DNA of 64,000 nt from assembly GCA_022457155.1 (NCBI GenBank), contig JAJGOT010000508.1:1-64000 (forward strand), in the 5' to 3' direction. The position numbers and the translations under genes are program-made. A model generated the notes under the pieces. The model had not been told where the DNA came from and did not search any database. It saw only the letters and a program-made list of their open reading frames with translations. The stretch comes from Cladopsammia gracilis. Its lineage: Eukaryota; Cnidaria; Anthozoa; Scleractinia; Dendrophylliidae. Shown piece after piece: positions 11,855 through 23,445 of the stretch (position 1 is the first letter of the stretch; the number at the start of each line of letters is the position of its first letter).

Positions 11855-13240
11855 TAACTTCTAACATGTCAATGTAATCGAATCCCTTCTGCTGTCCGTT
11901 TCTGTTCCACGTTAAGCGTGAACTTTTGCACCAAGGCGTTATAATCTTTAGGCGTGAAAATTAATTTGATGCACGGTTTTTCTTTATTCATGACGTTTTA
12001 GAGGTCTTGCTGCGGCTTGACAGGAAATTGATTGTGAGACGAAGCTTTGAAATAAGAAGGGCACAATAAATTTACGTTGTAAAAAAGGGGTCCTGATATT
12101 AGATACAGCGCAATAACAGAATAAGTCAGCCTCTGGAGATATCTGCAAAACAATTTAGATTTTTGTAGGTCTTGTACGACTGAATAAAAGAGCGGTATGA
12201 AAATCAACTCCGTCTGTACTGAAATTTTGTGCATTCAAGCTAAGAGAAATGTAGCGATTCGGTAATTATCATTGTAGTCGCTAAATTCAGAAGTCGCTCA
12301 GAACGGAAACACCACAACCTAGTTGTAGGTACAAATGTGATTTTTTTTTTTGCGATAAACAAGACACTTCCATGTGGGCTTTCTTTACTGATGATAATTG
12401 AACTTGGAGTTCGGTGAAATGCGTAGTTCGCATTACAGACGGCTATGAATAAATGTGGATTCCCTCTGTCCGGTAAATTTTTACCTGTGTATGTACGGCT
12501 CACACAAAGAAAATAGGAAGCAATAAATTGCTGACAGCAAGAAAAAAGCTGGGCTGGTGTGAACAGAGAAATGTCTAGCACGCGAAAATGGTGACAATTT
12601 GTGGGCCGCTTGCGTAAACGGTAAGAGAGGTTAAATGTTTGCACAAACTGTTCATAGATTGCTTGTTATGCAATTTACTTACTTATGTTTATTTTCAATA
12701 CGTACGTAAAGTAAAATAAACGACGTTGACTTTCTTCCCGACTTTCTTGTGATGTCTTTGAGTTTCTAATACTCACTACAATAGGTACTGTTGTTGTTCA
12801 ATATGATGCAAATAGGTTGCGGGGTATTCTGCGGTTTAGCCAAAATTACGGTTACTCAGCTTGCCGTAATTTTTAACTGGTTACTGTATGATCTTTTAAA
12901 AATAATTCCCGATCCTGTTTGTAGATAATAATTTTTTTTATTGCGTTTACACAAGTCACTCATAAAGCCAGTGAAATCTACGTCCTAAGCCACGTACAAT
13001 TCAGGCGACAGAAGAAATGAAACGTATTCCACTGCCCTTGTGCGGTGCAGTATGTTGCACAGTATCCGGCCAAAAATAAATTGTTTTTCGTCTGTTTTTT
13101 TTTGTTTTCTTTGCCCAGAGTTTTAATGAAAAAAAAAATCGAGTACCAAGGTTTGTTTACGAAAGTTTAAGTACAATATAGCGACCAACTTCTCGTGAGT
13201 CGCGAGTGAGATTTTCTTCTTCGGACACACCAGATTTTCA
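11855..13240. other. Gene-free stretch with one unexplained ORF
   Basis: A 134-codon open frame on the minus strand (12240-12644) starts with ATG but shows no recognisable domain, low-complexity bias or splice context. I treat it as unproven. Nothing else is supported. Confidence 0.4.
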
Positions 13241-13249
13241 AAGTGTTCC

Positions 13250-13390
13250 GGCGATTACTGCCAAAGATGTACTGACGTCTTTCGAACACTACAGAAGATT
13301 TTCGAATATGCAAAGACGTCTCCCGAACTTTACCGAAGACGTTTGCATGGATGGAGGGCTTCCGAACGTTGCCGAAGACCTCCAAAGAAT
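13250..13390. repeat. Degenerate tandem repeat with CCGAAGAC core
   Basis: Recurring blocks such as CCGAACTTTACCGAAGACG and CCGAACGTTGCCGAAGACC, at intervals of roughly 40-45 bases, indicate a decayed minisatellite. Both strands are open across it, as expected of a short-period repeat, so the open frames here are not evidence of a gene. Confidence 0.5.
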
Positions 13391-13854
13391 CCTGACTTTA
13401 GTAGGGCAAAGATAGGCGTCAGAAATTGGCCAAAACGCGGGCGTGAGACTCCGGCATAATGCGTGTGAGTTAGCAGGTATAGTATAATGGCTTAAGTTTG
13501 CGCCTTTCACTGCGCAGCAAAACAATCTTCGGCAATCAAATTATTTTAATTTCCTTAGAAACTTTGGTTCAAAGGAAGGGACTTAATGTGTACATGGAAA
13601 ATGCGAGGTTTGACTAAAACTGGTCACCAAGCAACTCAAGGGGCAACTAAATTAAGTAGGAAGCCGGCCAAAGCCTGCTATCGGAAGTAACGTGAATGCT
13701 CTCTTACAGAAAGGCAGCGTCTAGATACCTGGCGGCCGGGTACAGATCTCAAAATTTTAGTGGAGGAATATTTATTGCTGAAGACAAAGAAAGAACATTC
13801 CAAACTAAGATCGAAAAATAACAAATAACATCGAAAAACGGGAGCGAATAAGGC

Positions 13855-14069
13855 TGATCTTACACGGAACGATTCGCAACGACGATTTTTAGTGCAACAT
13901 GGGTGCGCGGACGATTTTCTTCGCAATTTTTGCGTTGCGAAGTTTTTGAATCAGCTTCAAAAACACAACGCAAAAACACGAATTTTACTCAAGATGTTTC
14001 GTGTAACATACCTGTCGTTAATTTTGTTGCGCTAAAAATCGTACTTGCGAATCGTCCCGTGTAACATCA
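13855..14069. mobile_element. Miniature inverted-repeat element (215 bp)
   Basis: The left end TGATCTTACACGGAACGATT pairs with the right end, read inversely as TGATGTTACACGGGACGATT, and similarity continues inward through ACGATTTTTAG.GCAACA, giving arms of about 45 bases. No coding capacity. Target duplication is unclear. Confidence 0.75.
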
Positions 14070-14938
14070 ACTTAACTAGACATCGCTTTTTTTCGTTTCA
14101 AACTGATCTTGTAGAGGACTGAGAAAGGGGGGAGAAGCCTTTGCTACAAATAATAAAAAAATAGCTGTTTAGGATTGGGGGGGGGATGGGGTTATTACGC
14201 ATGGGTATATATTAACATCAGCCGAACATTGCAGACTTCTCGGGATTTCGGTGACTACACTGTATTTTAGAACAACGACAACGACCGGGAAAATGCTCTC
14301 CAGAGCCACACACTCGTCACACGCTTCTGAGGTACATGGATCTACAACCCTGGCCAATACTCCTGGGACACTACCGAAACAGCCCTGCAAAATAATGCAT
14401 TCCCCTCCCCCCAAGTGCAATGTTGTCCTTACGGGTACAAAATGTTTACACGGCAATTAACCTTGCTGTGGGTGGGGACTGAAATAGCACGTGATAACAA
14501 CATTCTGAAGCATACCGAGTACTAGGATAAGAATATATTAGGGAAGGGTATATTTTGCGTGCAATTTCAGTTAGTGTCCCAAGAAGTATTGCTCAGGTTT
14601 GTAGCTGGTACTCGTACAAACAGCAGAAATTCAGCCAGGACTTGTGACCATGTCGCAAGCTTGATGTGACCGATTAACATGGTCAAGATAACCTGCTTGT
14701 ATTGTTTCATGACAAAGCTACATGTATTTCTTTGTTTAACTTATGTTCACATGAAACTGCATTATTAGAATATCTATATAACAAAAGTAAACTCCTGTAA
14801 CAAATATATAACAAAAGAATTGCTGACTTAGCTACTGCTTGTAGAAACAAGGCTATATCAAGAGAAGTGCTGACTCTACGATCGATGAAACAAGGGGCTC
14901 AATATAACTAGTATAATGTACATGACAGAACTTTTTGA
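14070..14938. other. Gene-free stretch before the satellite
   Basis: Open frames on both strands at 14169-14460 overlap each other and carry no known domain. G-rich run at 14177-14186. No gene supported. Confidence 0.4.
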
Positions 14939-14939
14939 T

Positions 14940-15880
14940 ATGCGGCTCAAAATATTAATCATGTTACATATCCCAGAAGCGCCCAGGCATACGGTGATGT
15001 CAAGTCTCCAACCTGGGTGAACCAGAAAAGATATACAATATTTGCCTAGATTTTTTTATGCGGCTCAAAATATTTATCATGTTATATATCCCAGAAGCGC
15101 TCAGGCATACAGCGACGACAGGACTCCAACTTGGGTGAACCAGAAAGGAAATACGACAATTGCCTAGATTTTCAAATGCGGCTCAAAATATTAATCATGT
15201 TATATACCTAATGCAATAAAGGTTGCTTTGGTCATTGGTAATTGGGCATTGGGAAGCTATTGTTTGGCGGTCACTCAAGCGAAGCATTGCATTGTGTTCC
15301 GTATGCCAAATGCCAAATCCCAATTACCAATGACCAACTACCAAAGCAACCTTTATTGAATTAGGTGAATCCCAGAAGCGCTCAGGCATACAGCGATGCC
15401 AGGACTCCAACCTGGATGAACCAGAAAGGATATACAACAATTGCCTAGATTTTCAAATGCGGCTCAAAATATTAATCATGTTATATATCCCAAAAGTGCT
15501 CAGGCATACAGCGTTGTCAGGACTCCAACCTGGATGAACCAGAAAGGATATACAACATTTGCCTAGCTTTTCAAATGCGGCTCAAAATATTAATCATGTT
15601 ATATATCCCAGAAGCGCTCAGGCATACAGCGATGCCAGGACTCCAACCTGGATGAACCAGAAAGGATATACAACAATTGCCTAGATTTTCAAAATATTAA
15701 TCATGTTATATATCCCAGAAGCGCTCAGGCATACAGCGATGCCAGGACTCCAACCTGGATGAACCAGAAAGGACATACAACAATTGCCTGATTTTCAAAT
15801 GCAGCTCAAAATATTAATCATGTTATATATCCCAGAAGCGCTCAGGCATACAATGATGCCAGGACTCCAACCTGGATGGA
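14940..15880 (+). repeat. 118-bp satellite array, part 1
   Basis: About seven units of a 118-base repeat. Each unit contains TGCGGCTCAAAATATTAATC, then CATGTTATATATCCCAGAAG, CAGGCATACAG and ACTCCAACCTGGATG. One unit carries an inserted MITE (15207-15365) and one lacks part of its start. The array stops in mid-unit after CCTGGATGGA at 15880 and resumes at 34763 with CCAGAAAGG, so the two arrays were one before an insertion. Confidence 0.93.
15207..15365. mobile_element. MITE inside a satellite unit (159 bp)
   Basis: Terminal inverted repeats begin CCTAATGCAATAAAGGTTGC on the left and CCTAATTCAATAAAGGTTGC (inverse of the right end), continuing through an ACCAATGACC/TCATTGGTAATTGGG region, so almost the whole element is palindromic. 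It interrupts a satellite unit after ATGTTATATA; the unit resumes at ATCCCAG. A short target duplication, if any, is within the TA-rich flank and cannot be fixed. Confidence 0.85.
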
Positions 15881-17200
15881 CACTGGAAAATTTGAACCAT
15901 TTACAGACTTCATAAAATGTCTATGAATCTTGAATTTACAGACTTGGTACTTTCACCTGTTAAAAACAAAATCTCTGTAAATTCTTTTGACAGACATTTT
16001 ATATAGTTTTGTTGTCTTGTTCTTTATAAAATGTTTGTAAAATGTTTATAAATTCTAGGAGCTGAAATGAGGGGAAAGACTTACAATTTACAGACTTTAT
16101 AAAATCTGCCAACAATGTTTGTAAATCTAGTATTTACAAAGATTTTATAATGCCTAGACTTCCAATATAAAATGTCTGTAAATGGCAAATCTCTGTAAGT
16201 TAATGTGGTCCCCAAGCGGACTGAACAAGTAATGACAAACGGAGAATTATAAAATCTCTGTAAATTGACACATACAAACATAATCTTTCTCCGAATCGTC
16301 TAAATAGTAATTTTAAAGCTACATCCAGTGTTCACTCACATAATCTAAGAAATTCAAAATACAACCTTTTCGTTCGTAGACCGAGTACTCCGGGCAAGGA
16401 GGAGCAAGCAGGCAAACGAAGCTTTCAATATAGCGGTTCTGTTTTCTGGAACAGCTTGCCTTTGAGCGCTAAATTGTAGCCCACTCTTAGCTCTTTTAAA
16501 TCATGCATTTACTTTATATCTAATTTAATAATAGTTAATAAAGGATACTTTTCATGGTTTTTAGTATAATCTCGTATATATAATGAATTTAGTTAGATAA
16601 TTTAATTTAGTTAAGTAATTAATCTATTCAGTGTTGTTTAAGGCTCAACGGAAGAGCATGTATTATGAACTGACACCGTGCACGATAAATAAGTTTACCT
16701 ACCTAACGGGGCAGTATAAAATCTCTGTAAATTGACACAAACGGGGCATCATAAAATCTCTGTAAATTGACAAAAACGGGGCAGTACAAAATCTCTGTAA
16801 ATTGACACAAACGGGGCATCATAAGAACTCTGTAAATTGACACAAACGGGGCACTATAAAATGTCTGTAAATTGACACAAACGGGGCACTATAAAATGTC
16901 TGTAAATTGACACAAACGGGGCATCATAAAATCTGTGTAAATTGACACAAACGGGGCACTATAAAATGTCTGTAAATTGACACAAACGGGGCATCATAAA
17001 AACTCTGTAAATTGACACAAACGGGGCACTATAAAATCTCTGTAAATTGACACAAACGGGGCATTTTAAAATCTCTGCAAATTGACACAAACGAGGCATT
17101 ATAAAATCTCTGTAAATTGACGTCAATGGGGAATTATAAAATCTCTGTAATGATGATGTAAACTGGGCATCACAAAATCTCTGTAAATTGACGCAAATGA
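15881..17200 (+). repeat. Left subterminal repeat region of the CACTA element
   Basis: From 16707 to about 17190 there are twelve or more tandem units of about 35 bases with the core ATAAAATCTCTGTAAATTG and the linker ACACAAACGGGGCA. Scattered related motifs (TTTACAGACTT, AAAATCTCTGTAAAT) occupy 15890-16280. In CACTA elements such motifs are binding sites for the element's transposition proteins; that role is inferred here. A LINE fragment interrupts the region. Confidence 0.9.
16285..16706 (+). pseudogene. LINE fragment: C-terminus of the ORF2 reverse transcriptase protein
   Basis: A plus-strand frame from about 16336 to the TAG at 16477-16479 reads HNLRNSKYNLFVRRPSTPG, then KRSFQYSGSVFWNSLPLSAK and stop. 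The pattern with FVRR, FQYSG and FWNSLP is the conserved extreme C-terminus of CR1/L2/jockey-type LINE proteins. About 230 bases of AT-rich 3' untranslated sequence follow. The copy is 5'-truncated, as usual for retroposition, and it splits the subterminal repeats of the CACTA element, so it inserted after that element's ends were in place. It is inactive. Confidence 0.8.
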
Positions 17201-17481
17201 GTAAAACTGACTAATTTTTCTTTTAGTAAAGTAGGCATTTTACTCGATATTTTTAGTTAGTTTACTTGAAATTTGACTTAAATATTTAATCTCACATTGA
17301 GTTGAAACAACTCCTTATTTTGAGAAAATCAAGTGGAAGTCAGTTTTATTCAAACATACGATTAAAAACTTACTCACCACAGTGAGTATTAAAGTGCTTC
17401 TCACTAAAATTCAAAATATTTGTTTATTCTTAACCTATAAAGTGAGTTGTTGAAACAACTCTTTATTTTGAGTGAACTTAG
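17201..17481. other. AT-rich spacer inside the CACTA element
   Basis: Contains the repeated phrase GTTGAAACAACTC(C/T)TTATTTTGAG at 17302 and 17450 but no gene. Confidence 0.4.
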
Positions 17482-18442
17482 GGAGGGACCATTATTTTTC
17501 TGGAGCTGGGGGGGGGGGGGGGGAGGGGGGATGAGAAATTTTCCTCTGCAAACAATTTTTTTTAATTTATGTGCCTCTGCAATCATTTTTTTTTCCAAGA
17601 ACACCTTCCTGCATTTTTTTTTTCATTTTTTACAGTGCTATCTTCTCTGGTGCTAAAAATAATTTAAAAAAGCTATTTTTCGAAAAAAAATCAATAGGGC
17701 TATAGCCAGTTATTTTGGCCACATACGCTCCTTGTAATTTATAGTTTGTTGTTCCTTTATACATGATTCACCGTTTTAATTCCTACGTAGCTACTGGCGC
17801 AAATAAAGGGCATACGACAGGAAATCAGGCAAAGGGAGTAGCAGGCTTTTTCGCGATTCCACAGTACCGAAGTCCTGATCCTCTTCTGACGTTGTTCCCA
17901 CAGGCCATCATACTTGTACCACCCGGCCTAGCCGTGGTACCAGCGGTGAAGGCAGTTGCTGATTTAAAATGATTCCCATCGCCATAGGTTATATTACTCG
18001 GTCAAATAACTAGCTTGTAAACAGTTATTGACCCATTAGCTTTGATGGTGATATCGTCAGGAAGATGACAGACTTCTGAAACTCGCCTATTTCTCGGACA
18101 GAACGTCAACGTTAAATGGCAAGGCAAGCGGCATTCCTTGAATGAAAACCCGTTGAGATTCTGACCTTAAGCTCTGACACAACGAAGAGTTTTCTGGCTG
18201 CTTTTTGCGAAGGCAAGGTGAAGGAGTTGTCTTGTGCAGCCAAATGGAAAGAATCATCACAGCAATATTCAGTTTTGGAACTAATATTTTTTAATAATTT
18301 ATCTGACTTCTCTGCACACACATTTTTTTTTTACACATATCGTGATTGCAAACAATTTATTTTGTCTTTTCAGGCCCTGCAAACAATTTTTTTCAATATT
18401 TCTCATCCCCCCCCTCCCCTCCAGAAAAATAATGGTCCGTCT
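17482..18442. mobile_element. Non-autonomous TIR element (961 bp) with G-rich ends
   Basis: Left GGACCATTATTTTTCTGGAG is matched inversely at 18419-18438, and similarity continues through a poly-G/poly-C stretch, GATGAGAAAT and CTGCAAACAATTTTTTT. CTTAG occurs just outside both ends (17477-17481 and 18443-18447), a possible 5-bp target duplication. The interior has no transposase. The length of the G run differs between ends. Confidence 0.8.
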
Positions 18443-18447
18443 CTTAG

Positions 18448-19143
18448 TAACAGTCCGACATCTACTCCAACGAGAGCAAAAGCACACACATAAGAGATTG
18501 CCGCTTCAAGTTCGCAAGCGAGCGCGGTAAAAAAAAAAAAAGGGTTTCATTCAAAGAAAAAAATATTTTAAAATACAAGACACAGCTTAGTTCAACGGCG
18601 GTTGTGTACCATTTGGACAACAAATCTTTACTTCACATGTCAATGAAAAAAGTGAAAACCGGTGACGGGCACAAAGCTGACACAGCAGTTTAATATTTTA
18701 GCCTTGCCTAAACAGCTCTTGAAAGAGGTATTTTTAAAGCCTGGATTTACCTGGAACGGAAATAGGAATGATTTCCGAAGAATGAGAGATTCAAAAGAAA
18801 TGCATTATGGTGAATAAAATAAAATAAAATAAATCAACGGCAGGGCCGAGAGGTCTTGGGTGCGAATTTATCATGCGCAAGAGAGTCATTCCCGGCGGGC
18901 AGTTCGTGTTGGCGCTTCTGTTCAACGAACTTTTAATTTTGTTGGCTGCTTTCAGTGCTCAAAACTTCACTTGCTTTTAAAAGAGAACTTGTGTTTTGAG
19001 CCTTTTTCTCGTTCCACGTTTTCTGAATAAGCTGCATGCAATGTTTTTACAACATATCAACGATCGCTATGCATACGATTCCTTTCAACCTACATGCATC
19101 ATCAAGTCGAATTTGACCGCCATGACAGTTGGCTAGTTCTTTA
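18448..19143. other. Gene-free stretch
   Basis: No coding or repeat feature supported; a short run of AAAAT units lies near 18815. Confidence 0.4.
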
Positions 19144-19194
19144 ATGCTACACCAATTCCAGATCTTCATTCTTGCTGCCCTTGTGTTCCCAAAG
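19144..19194 (+). CDS. Candidate first exon encoding a signal peptide
   Basis: An ATG at 19144 opens 17 codons, MLHQFQIFILAALVFPK, ending exactly at a strong donor (AAAG followed by GTAAGTAAG). A short hydrophobic N-terminus ending at a consensus donor is the usual layout of a first exon for a secreted or membrane protein. I cannot join it to a next exon: the nearest convincing plus-strand exon (31870) needs a different phase, so intervening exons would be required. The call rests on one ATG, hydrophobicity and one splice site, so it may be accidental. Confidence 0.25.
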
Positions 19195-19684
19195 GTAAGT
19201 AAGCTTACGTTAACAATGTAAACCACTTAAAATACTATTTTTGGCTACCTGTACTGAAGATTTTCTACGAATTTCAGGGTTCTTTCTTGGTGACTGTACG
19301 AGCTCACAGTCTTCACAAGGGATTTTATTTCACGTTGTATTTTGTTTAGTCTTTTGTTTTTGTCCTTGTGCATCGGTAAACCAGAAAACCAGGACAGATC
19401 CAATTTGAATAAATCAGCTTATAAGAAACTAAAACTTTTATTTTAATATTCCTTTCAATCTTGCAATTCTGTTCAAGTGATGTTGATTTTTAACATGAAG
19501 TACATGTACATGTAGAGTATTATCTACTTCTTATTTGCTGGGGCCTTTGCCATCCATGCTTAGGAAACCATACTGTAGGCCATAAGACCACTGACTTGTT
19601 ATGTACACATGCTAAATTGTTGGAGGTAAAACCTTTGGAAAAGGTGAACATTGCTCAGTTAATCAGTACCAAAAATGACAATAG
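19195..19684. other. Gene-free stretch
   Basis: AT-rich, with no supported feature. Confidence 0.4.
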
Positions 19685-19693
19685 TCAGTTCAG

Positions 19694-20564
19694 GGACATA
19701 TACAAAACATGGACCATGTGTACATGGACCACCTGATGGACCACATTTAATTTTTGTCAGTTTTATTATTTTTTTTTCTAAATTTTTCTGTCAGTATGTG
19801 CGGACTAGGTACAGGGTATAAAACGCAGTCTTCAGTTTAAATAAATATGGCATTCAACATCAAGTAGCAACATCAAGACACAAGTACATGTAGAACAAGA
19901 ACTAGAAGGATTGGACCAAGTCCCAAGCGACTATAATTATGGGATGCAGACAATCCCATGTGCTTTTCTTTTGGATTCGTTGTGCGTGTGCTTGTACTGA
20001 TAGGCCTGGTGGAGTATAAACAAACGCATGCACAAGCAACCATACTGATGAATGTCAGAACAAGATAAAGATTGCTTTTGTTTGTTATTATTTCTAAACA
20101 GTTAGTATGGTACTGGCTTTGGCATGTGTTTGTTTATACTCCACTAGACTTTGTTTTATCTGAACCCAAAAGAAAAGCACATGGGATTGTCTGCATCCCA
20201 TAATACATGTACATGTAATAGCACACCGTAGCTTGGGACTTGGCCCAGTCCTTCTTGTTCTACATCGTCAAACAAAAATGTTGGGAGAGCACTAAAACTT
20301 CACATGCTTCTGCCCCAACAGTACCAGCCAGGAATCAGGCTGCATACATTGTATAAAATACAATGTTGACAAAAGCATGAAATAGTAGGAAGTTAAATAT
20401 TGATGTTGAATGCCATATTTATTTAAACTTAAGACTGTGTTTTATACCCGGTTCTCAGCCCGCAGTCCATCCTTTAGACTGACAGAAAAATTTGAAAAAA
20501 AAAATTAAAATTGACAAAAAGTAGGGGTGGTCCATGGACCCGGGTCCATGTTTTGTAAACGTCC
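19694..20564. mobile_element. MULE-like foldback element (871 bp) with 9-bp duplication
   Basis: Two arms of roughly 370 and 440 bases (19694-20060 and 20120-20564) are imperfect reverse complements sharing ACAAAACATGGACC at the ends, TGGCATTCAACATCAA, and CACATGGGATTGTCTGCATCC. TCAGTTCAG flanks both ends exactly (19685-19693 and 20565-20573). Very long terminal inverted repeats with a 9-bp duplication are the signature of Mutator-like elements; no transposase is present, so this is a non-autonomous foldback copy. Arm divergence shows that it is not recent. Confidence 0.88.
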
Positions 20565-20573
20565 TCAGTTCAG

Positions 20574-21302
20574 TGTATTTTTTAGTACATGTACATGTAT
20601 GATTTTAATGCATGTAGTTTACAAACATCATATCGGATAGCTCTTTGCAACAAGAAAGGCCCACCATAAGAGAAAGCAATTTTAATTTGTTGTTGTAGGT
20701 ACATGTATCAGCATCAGGCTTTTAGCCAGAAATTGAAAAGTGGCTGTCCAGAAGATATTTTCCATCATAAATGTTTAAAGGGTTAGGTGCAATTTTCATG
20801 AATTTCTTCAAAACGTGGGCGTCCACAGGACGCCTGGACACCCTGCTGGCTAAAAGCTTGATCAGCATGTTGATTGATCATGTAGGTAGCTGTTGCACTT
20901 CACTTTTTTTTTCTTTAGTCTGTGTGAGATACAGCTGTATGTGTACATGTAATGTTTGCTAACGAGGATAAAACAAAAATACAGTGTAGAATCAAGGATA
21001 GTTTTAAGCACAGCATTCATGTACATGTACAGCTGTAGCCATTGTGTGGGTGAATACATGCTGTAGCATCATTACGTTATTTTTACTTTACAATGGACTG
21101 TACAGCCTTGTCAAGGCTGTAAGGCTGTGCTCTAAATCTACATTATTGGTGCCAGCTTAGAAGTATTGTCAAAAGCTACATGTTTGTACACTTTCTGATC
21201 ACCCAAGGTGACATGCTATGGGCCACTGTGTGTTGCTAGAACACAGCCCAACATTGCAAAATTTTACCTCGATCTGGGCAACCAGGAAATCTTTGTTTTT
21301 GC

Positions 21303-21333
<31 letters not shown>

Positions 21334-21566
21334 CCACATCAACAACAATTTTATTTCATTATTAATATAACAATATTTTAAACTTTGACAACCCGCAGTT
21401 AGCATAGCTAATCGAGGCGGGTTGTCAAAAATAAAAACAAAAATTAACATTAGCTCCTAGTAATTCCTCGCGAAGCGAGGTTAATAAATTTGGCGGCCGA
21501 AGGCCGCTCGGGTGCTCGGGTGCTCGGGTCTCGGGAGCTGAGCCGCGCGCAATCGAGCGAAAAGTT
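20574..21566. other. Gene-free stretch with short repeats
   Basis: Contains the inverted pair CTTTTAGCCAG/CTGGCTAAAAG (20718-20857), an (CAA)n microsatellite at 21303-21345, a small hairpin with TTTGACAACCCGC/GCGGGTTGTCAAA arms (21384-21429), and GC-rich sequence at 21480-21540 with tandem GGGTGCTC units. No gene. Confidence 0.6.
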
Positions 21567-21609
21567 TATATATATATCTGTCTGATTTTGAGAAAAGGTA
21601 CCTCACCAA

Positions 21610-23164
21610 AAGTGAAAATTGAAGGTTTCAGAGGCAAATCCCTTGCATTACTCCTAACACGAGGTACACAATAAATAAGTCAATAAAAACATTAATACAG
21701 TTTACACCACCTCAAGGCTATTCGTATTCAACAGATTTAAGCCTATATTAAGCGCAATTCTGGTTTTGTAAAGAAGAATTAATAAAACCTCTCTCACCTG
21801 TATAATTTGGGAGCGGTTTTATGCTGCGTTTTTCTGGCAAACCGAAGGCTTTTGGGCCAAGGTAAACTGTGGTGGCTGTTGATCCGATTCCCACGTAGCG
21901 TTAGGCGCGTACTTCATTTCCTGACATCGTGTTAGAGTGGTCAGGCAACTCTTTAAAAATGCAACTGATTTTTGAGAAGGCACCGGGCGCCATTTTGTTT
22001 GTCGACAAGACCCTTGCTGGGTCAGCGGTGAACGCTATTTTGCCGTTTCAGCTTAACTGAAGATCGCGCGGTGCCATGAAATAATAAACTACTGAGGTTT
22101 AAGATGATTACTGTCAAGTCAATTTTCGGGCGATTTCCTGTATTTGTTTTAAAAAAGACGTAGAAATGAAAACACTAAAGACGATTCGAATTTTTTTTCG
22201 GAGGAGTGATTAGTATAGTTCTGGGGCGCGCATTCAGTTTTCAATCACAGGGCCGTTTACGAAAATGCAACAATGTTCAGTTCGTTTATTTCAAGAAAGA
22301 AATAAGAGGGATAGATTCCCTTTGTTTTGAATGCTAAGCAAGCTCCCAGAGTGAAATAATTCTAGCGCAGTTCAATTTCTTACGGCGGGCGTCGGGGTGT
22401 TTTCACTTACGTCACATCAAAATTCAGGAGCATTAAAAAGCAGTTTTAGATTCCGGAATGTTTATAGAATTGCAGAGTTTAACACTACACATCTAGGCCA
22501 ATTTTTGAAGCGCAATAGCAGCATTTTGTTCAAGAGTTTTTGGCGAACGAATATTAGGAGCCGCTATCTTAGTAACAGTTATTTCCGGTTTAAATGTCAC
22601 ACTATTTTGAACAGCTCATCCCTTGTTGTTAAACCGTTACGCGTTTTATTAACGACCTTCAAGCGGTGATCTTTTAATTTTACTCGATTTCATGGCCATC
22701 GCCACAGATGATAGCTAATTCCCCAATTAGTTTATTTTGCCCAGTAAATACCATTGACACTTCAATAATGGCGTGACCCAGCGGGAAACGGGAAGTCCTA
22801 TTGTCTTGGCGCAGATTCCTGCGCTTAAACAATGGACCGCGTTGAAACTGGTACCCAGTATGGGGGGATTCCCAGATCAGGATACGTGCAGAATGTTCGG
22901 TTTTTGTTGATTTTGAAAGCTAAGCAATAAAATCATACGTTTACTACACAAATTTAGCTAATTTGTGGGCTAAAAACGAACGCCTTTCGTTAGAAGCCAC
23001 ATTGAAAAACAATTTTCAGGGCTCGAAGTCTCCGGGAGTTTCGAGAAACGCTTTGCTTTCAAGAGGGGCGATAACTTTGTTAGACAAGACCTTATTTCTT
23101 TGCACGAAGGACTTGAGACACCTGAGGAACCTAAACTCATTTAATTTTCTTGCGATTTTTCGCA
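21610..23164. other. Left non-coding part of the 7.2-kb element
   Basis: No gene is supported. The frame at 22397-22669 has no recognised domain. 22840-22880 is slightly GC-rich. Confidence 0.4.
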
Positions 23165-23420
23165 GACACAGGGTGGCGCAGTGGTGAGAGCACTCGCCCC
23201 CCACCAATGCGGCCCGTGTTCGATTCCCGGCCCGGCGTCATATGTGGGTTGAGTTTGTTGTTAATTGGTTCTCTCCTTGCTCCGAGAGGTTTTTCTCCGA
23301 GTACTCCGGTTTTCCCCTCTCCTCAAAAACCAGATCTAAGGAAAGTGTCCTTACTTAGAACTCGCGTGCTTAATACCTTTGACACTCAAATAAAGTGATT
23401 TATTATTTTATTTTATTCAT
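23165..23420 (+). mobile_element. tRNA-derived SINE
   Basis: A tRNA-like head has box A TGGCGCAGTGGTGAG (from 23174) and box B GTTCGATTCCC (23218-23228) at normal spacing. A conserved body follows, with GAGAGGTTTTTCTCCGAG and TACTCCGGTTTTCCCC, then a tail with CAAATAAAGTGATTTATT and TTTTATT units. The body resembles the Nin-type central domain known from cnidarian SINEs; that family name is from memory and unverified. It is not a functional tRNA gene because the acceptor and anticodon arms cannot form. Confidence 0.85.
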
Positions 23421-23445
23421 TATTGATGCATAGTTTTCATTTCTT

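Noticed and set aside
12240..12644. 134-codon minus-strand frame as a gene
   Set aside because: No domain, no splice context and no codon pattern that sets it apart; left as unproven.
13167..13525. Overlapping frames on both strands
   Set aside because: They follow from a degenerate tandem repeat with CCGAAGAC cores; no unique protein sequence.
16707..17190. Regular array of about 35-bp units resembling a CRISPR array
   Set aside because: Spacers are not unique: the whole unit repeats, the context is eukaryotic, and the motif continues as subterminal repeats of a CACTA-type element.
23170..23240. tRNA gene
   Set aside because: Box A and box B are good, but no acceptor-stem closure or anticodon arm is present and a SINE body with tail follows.
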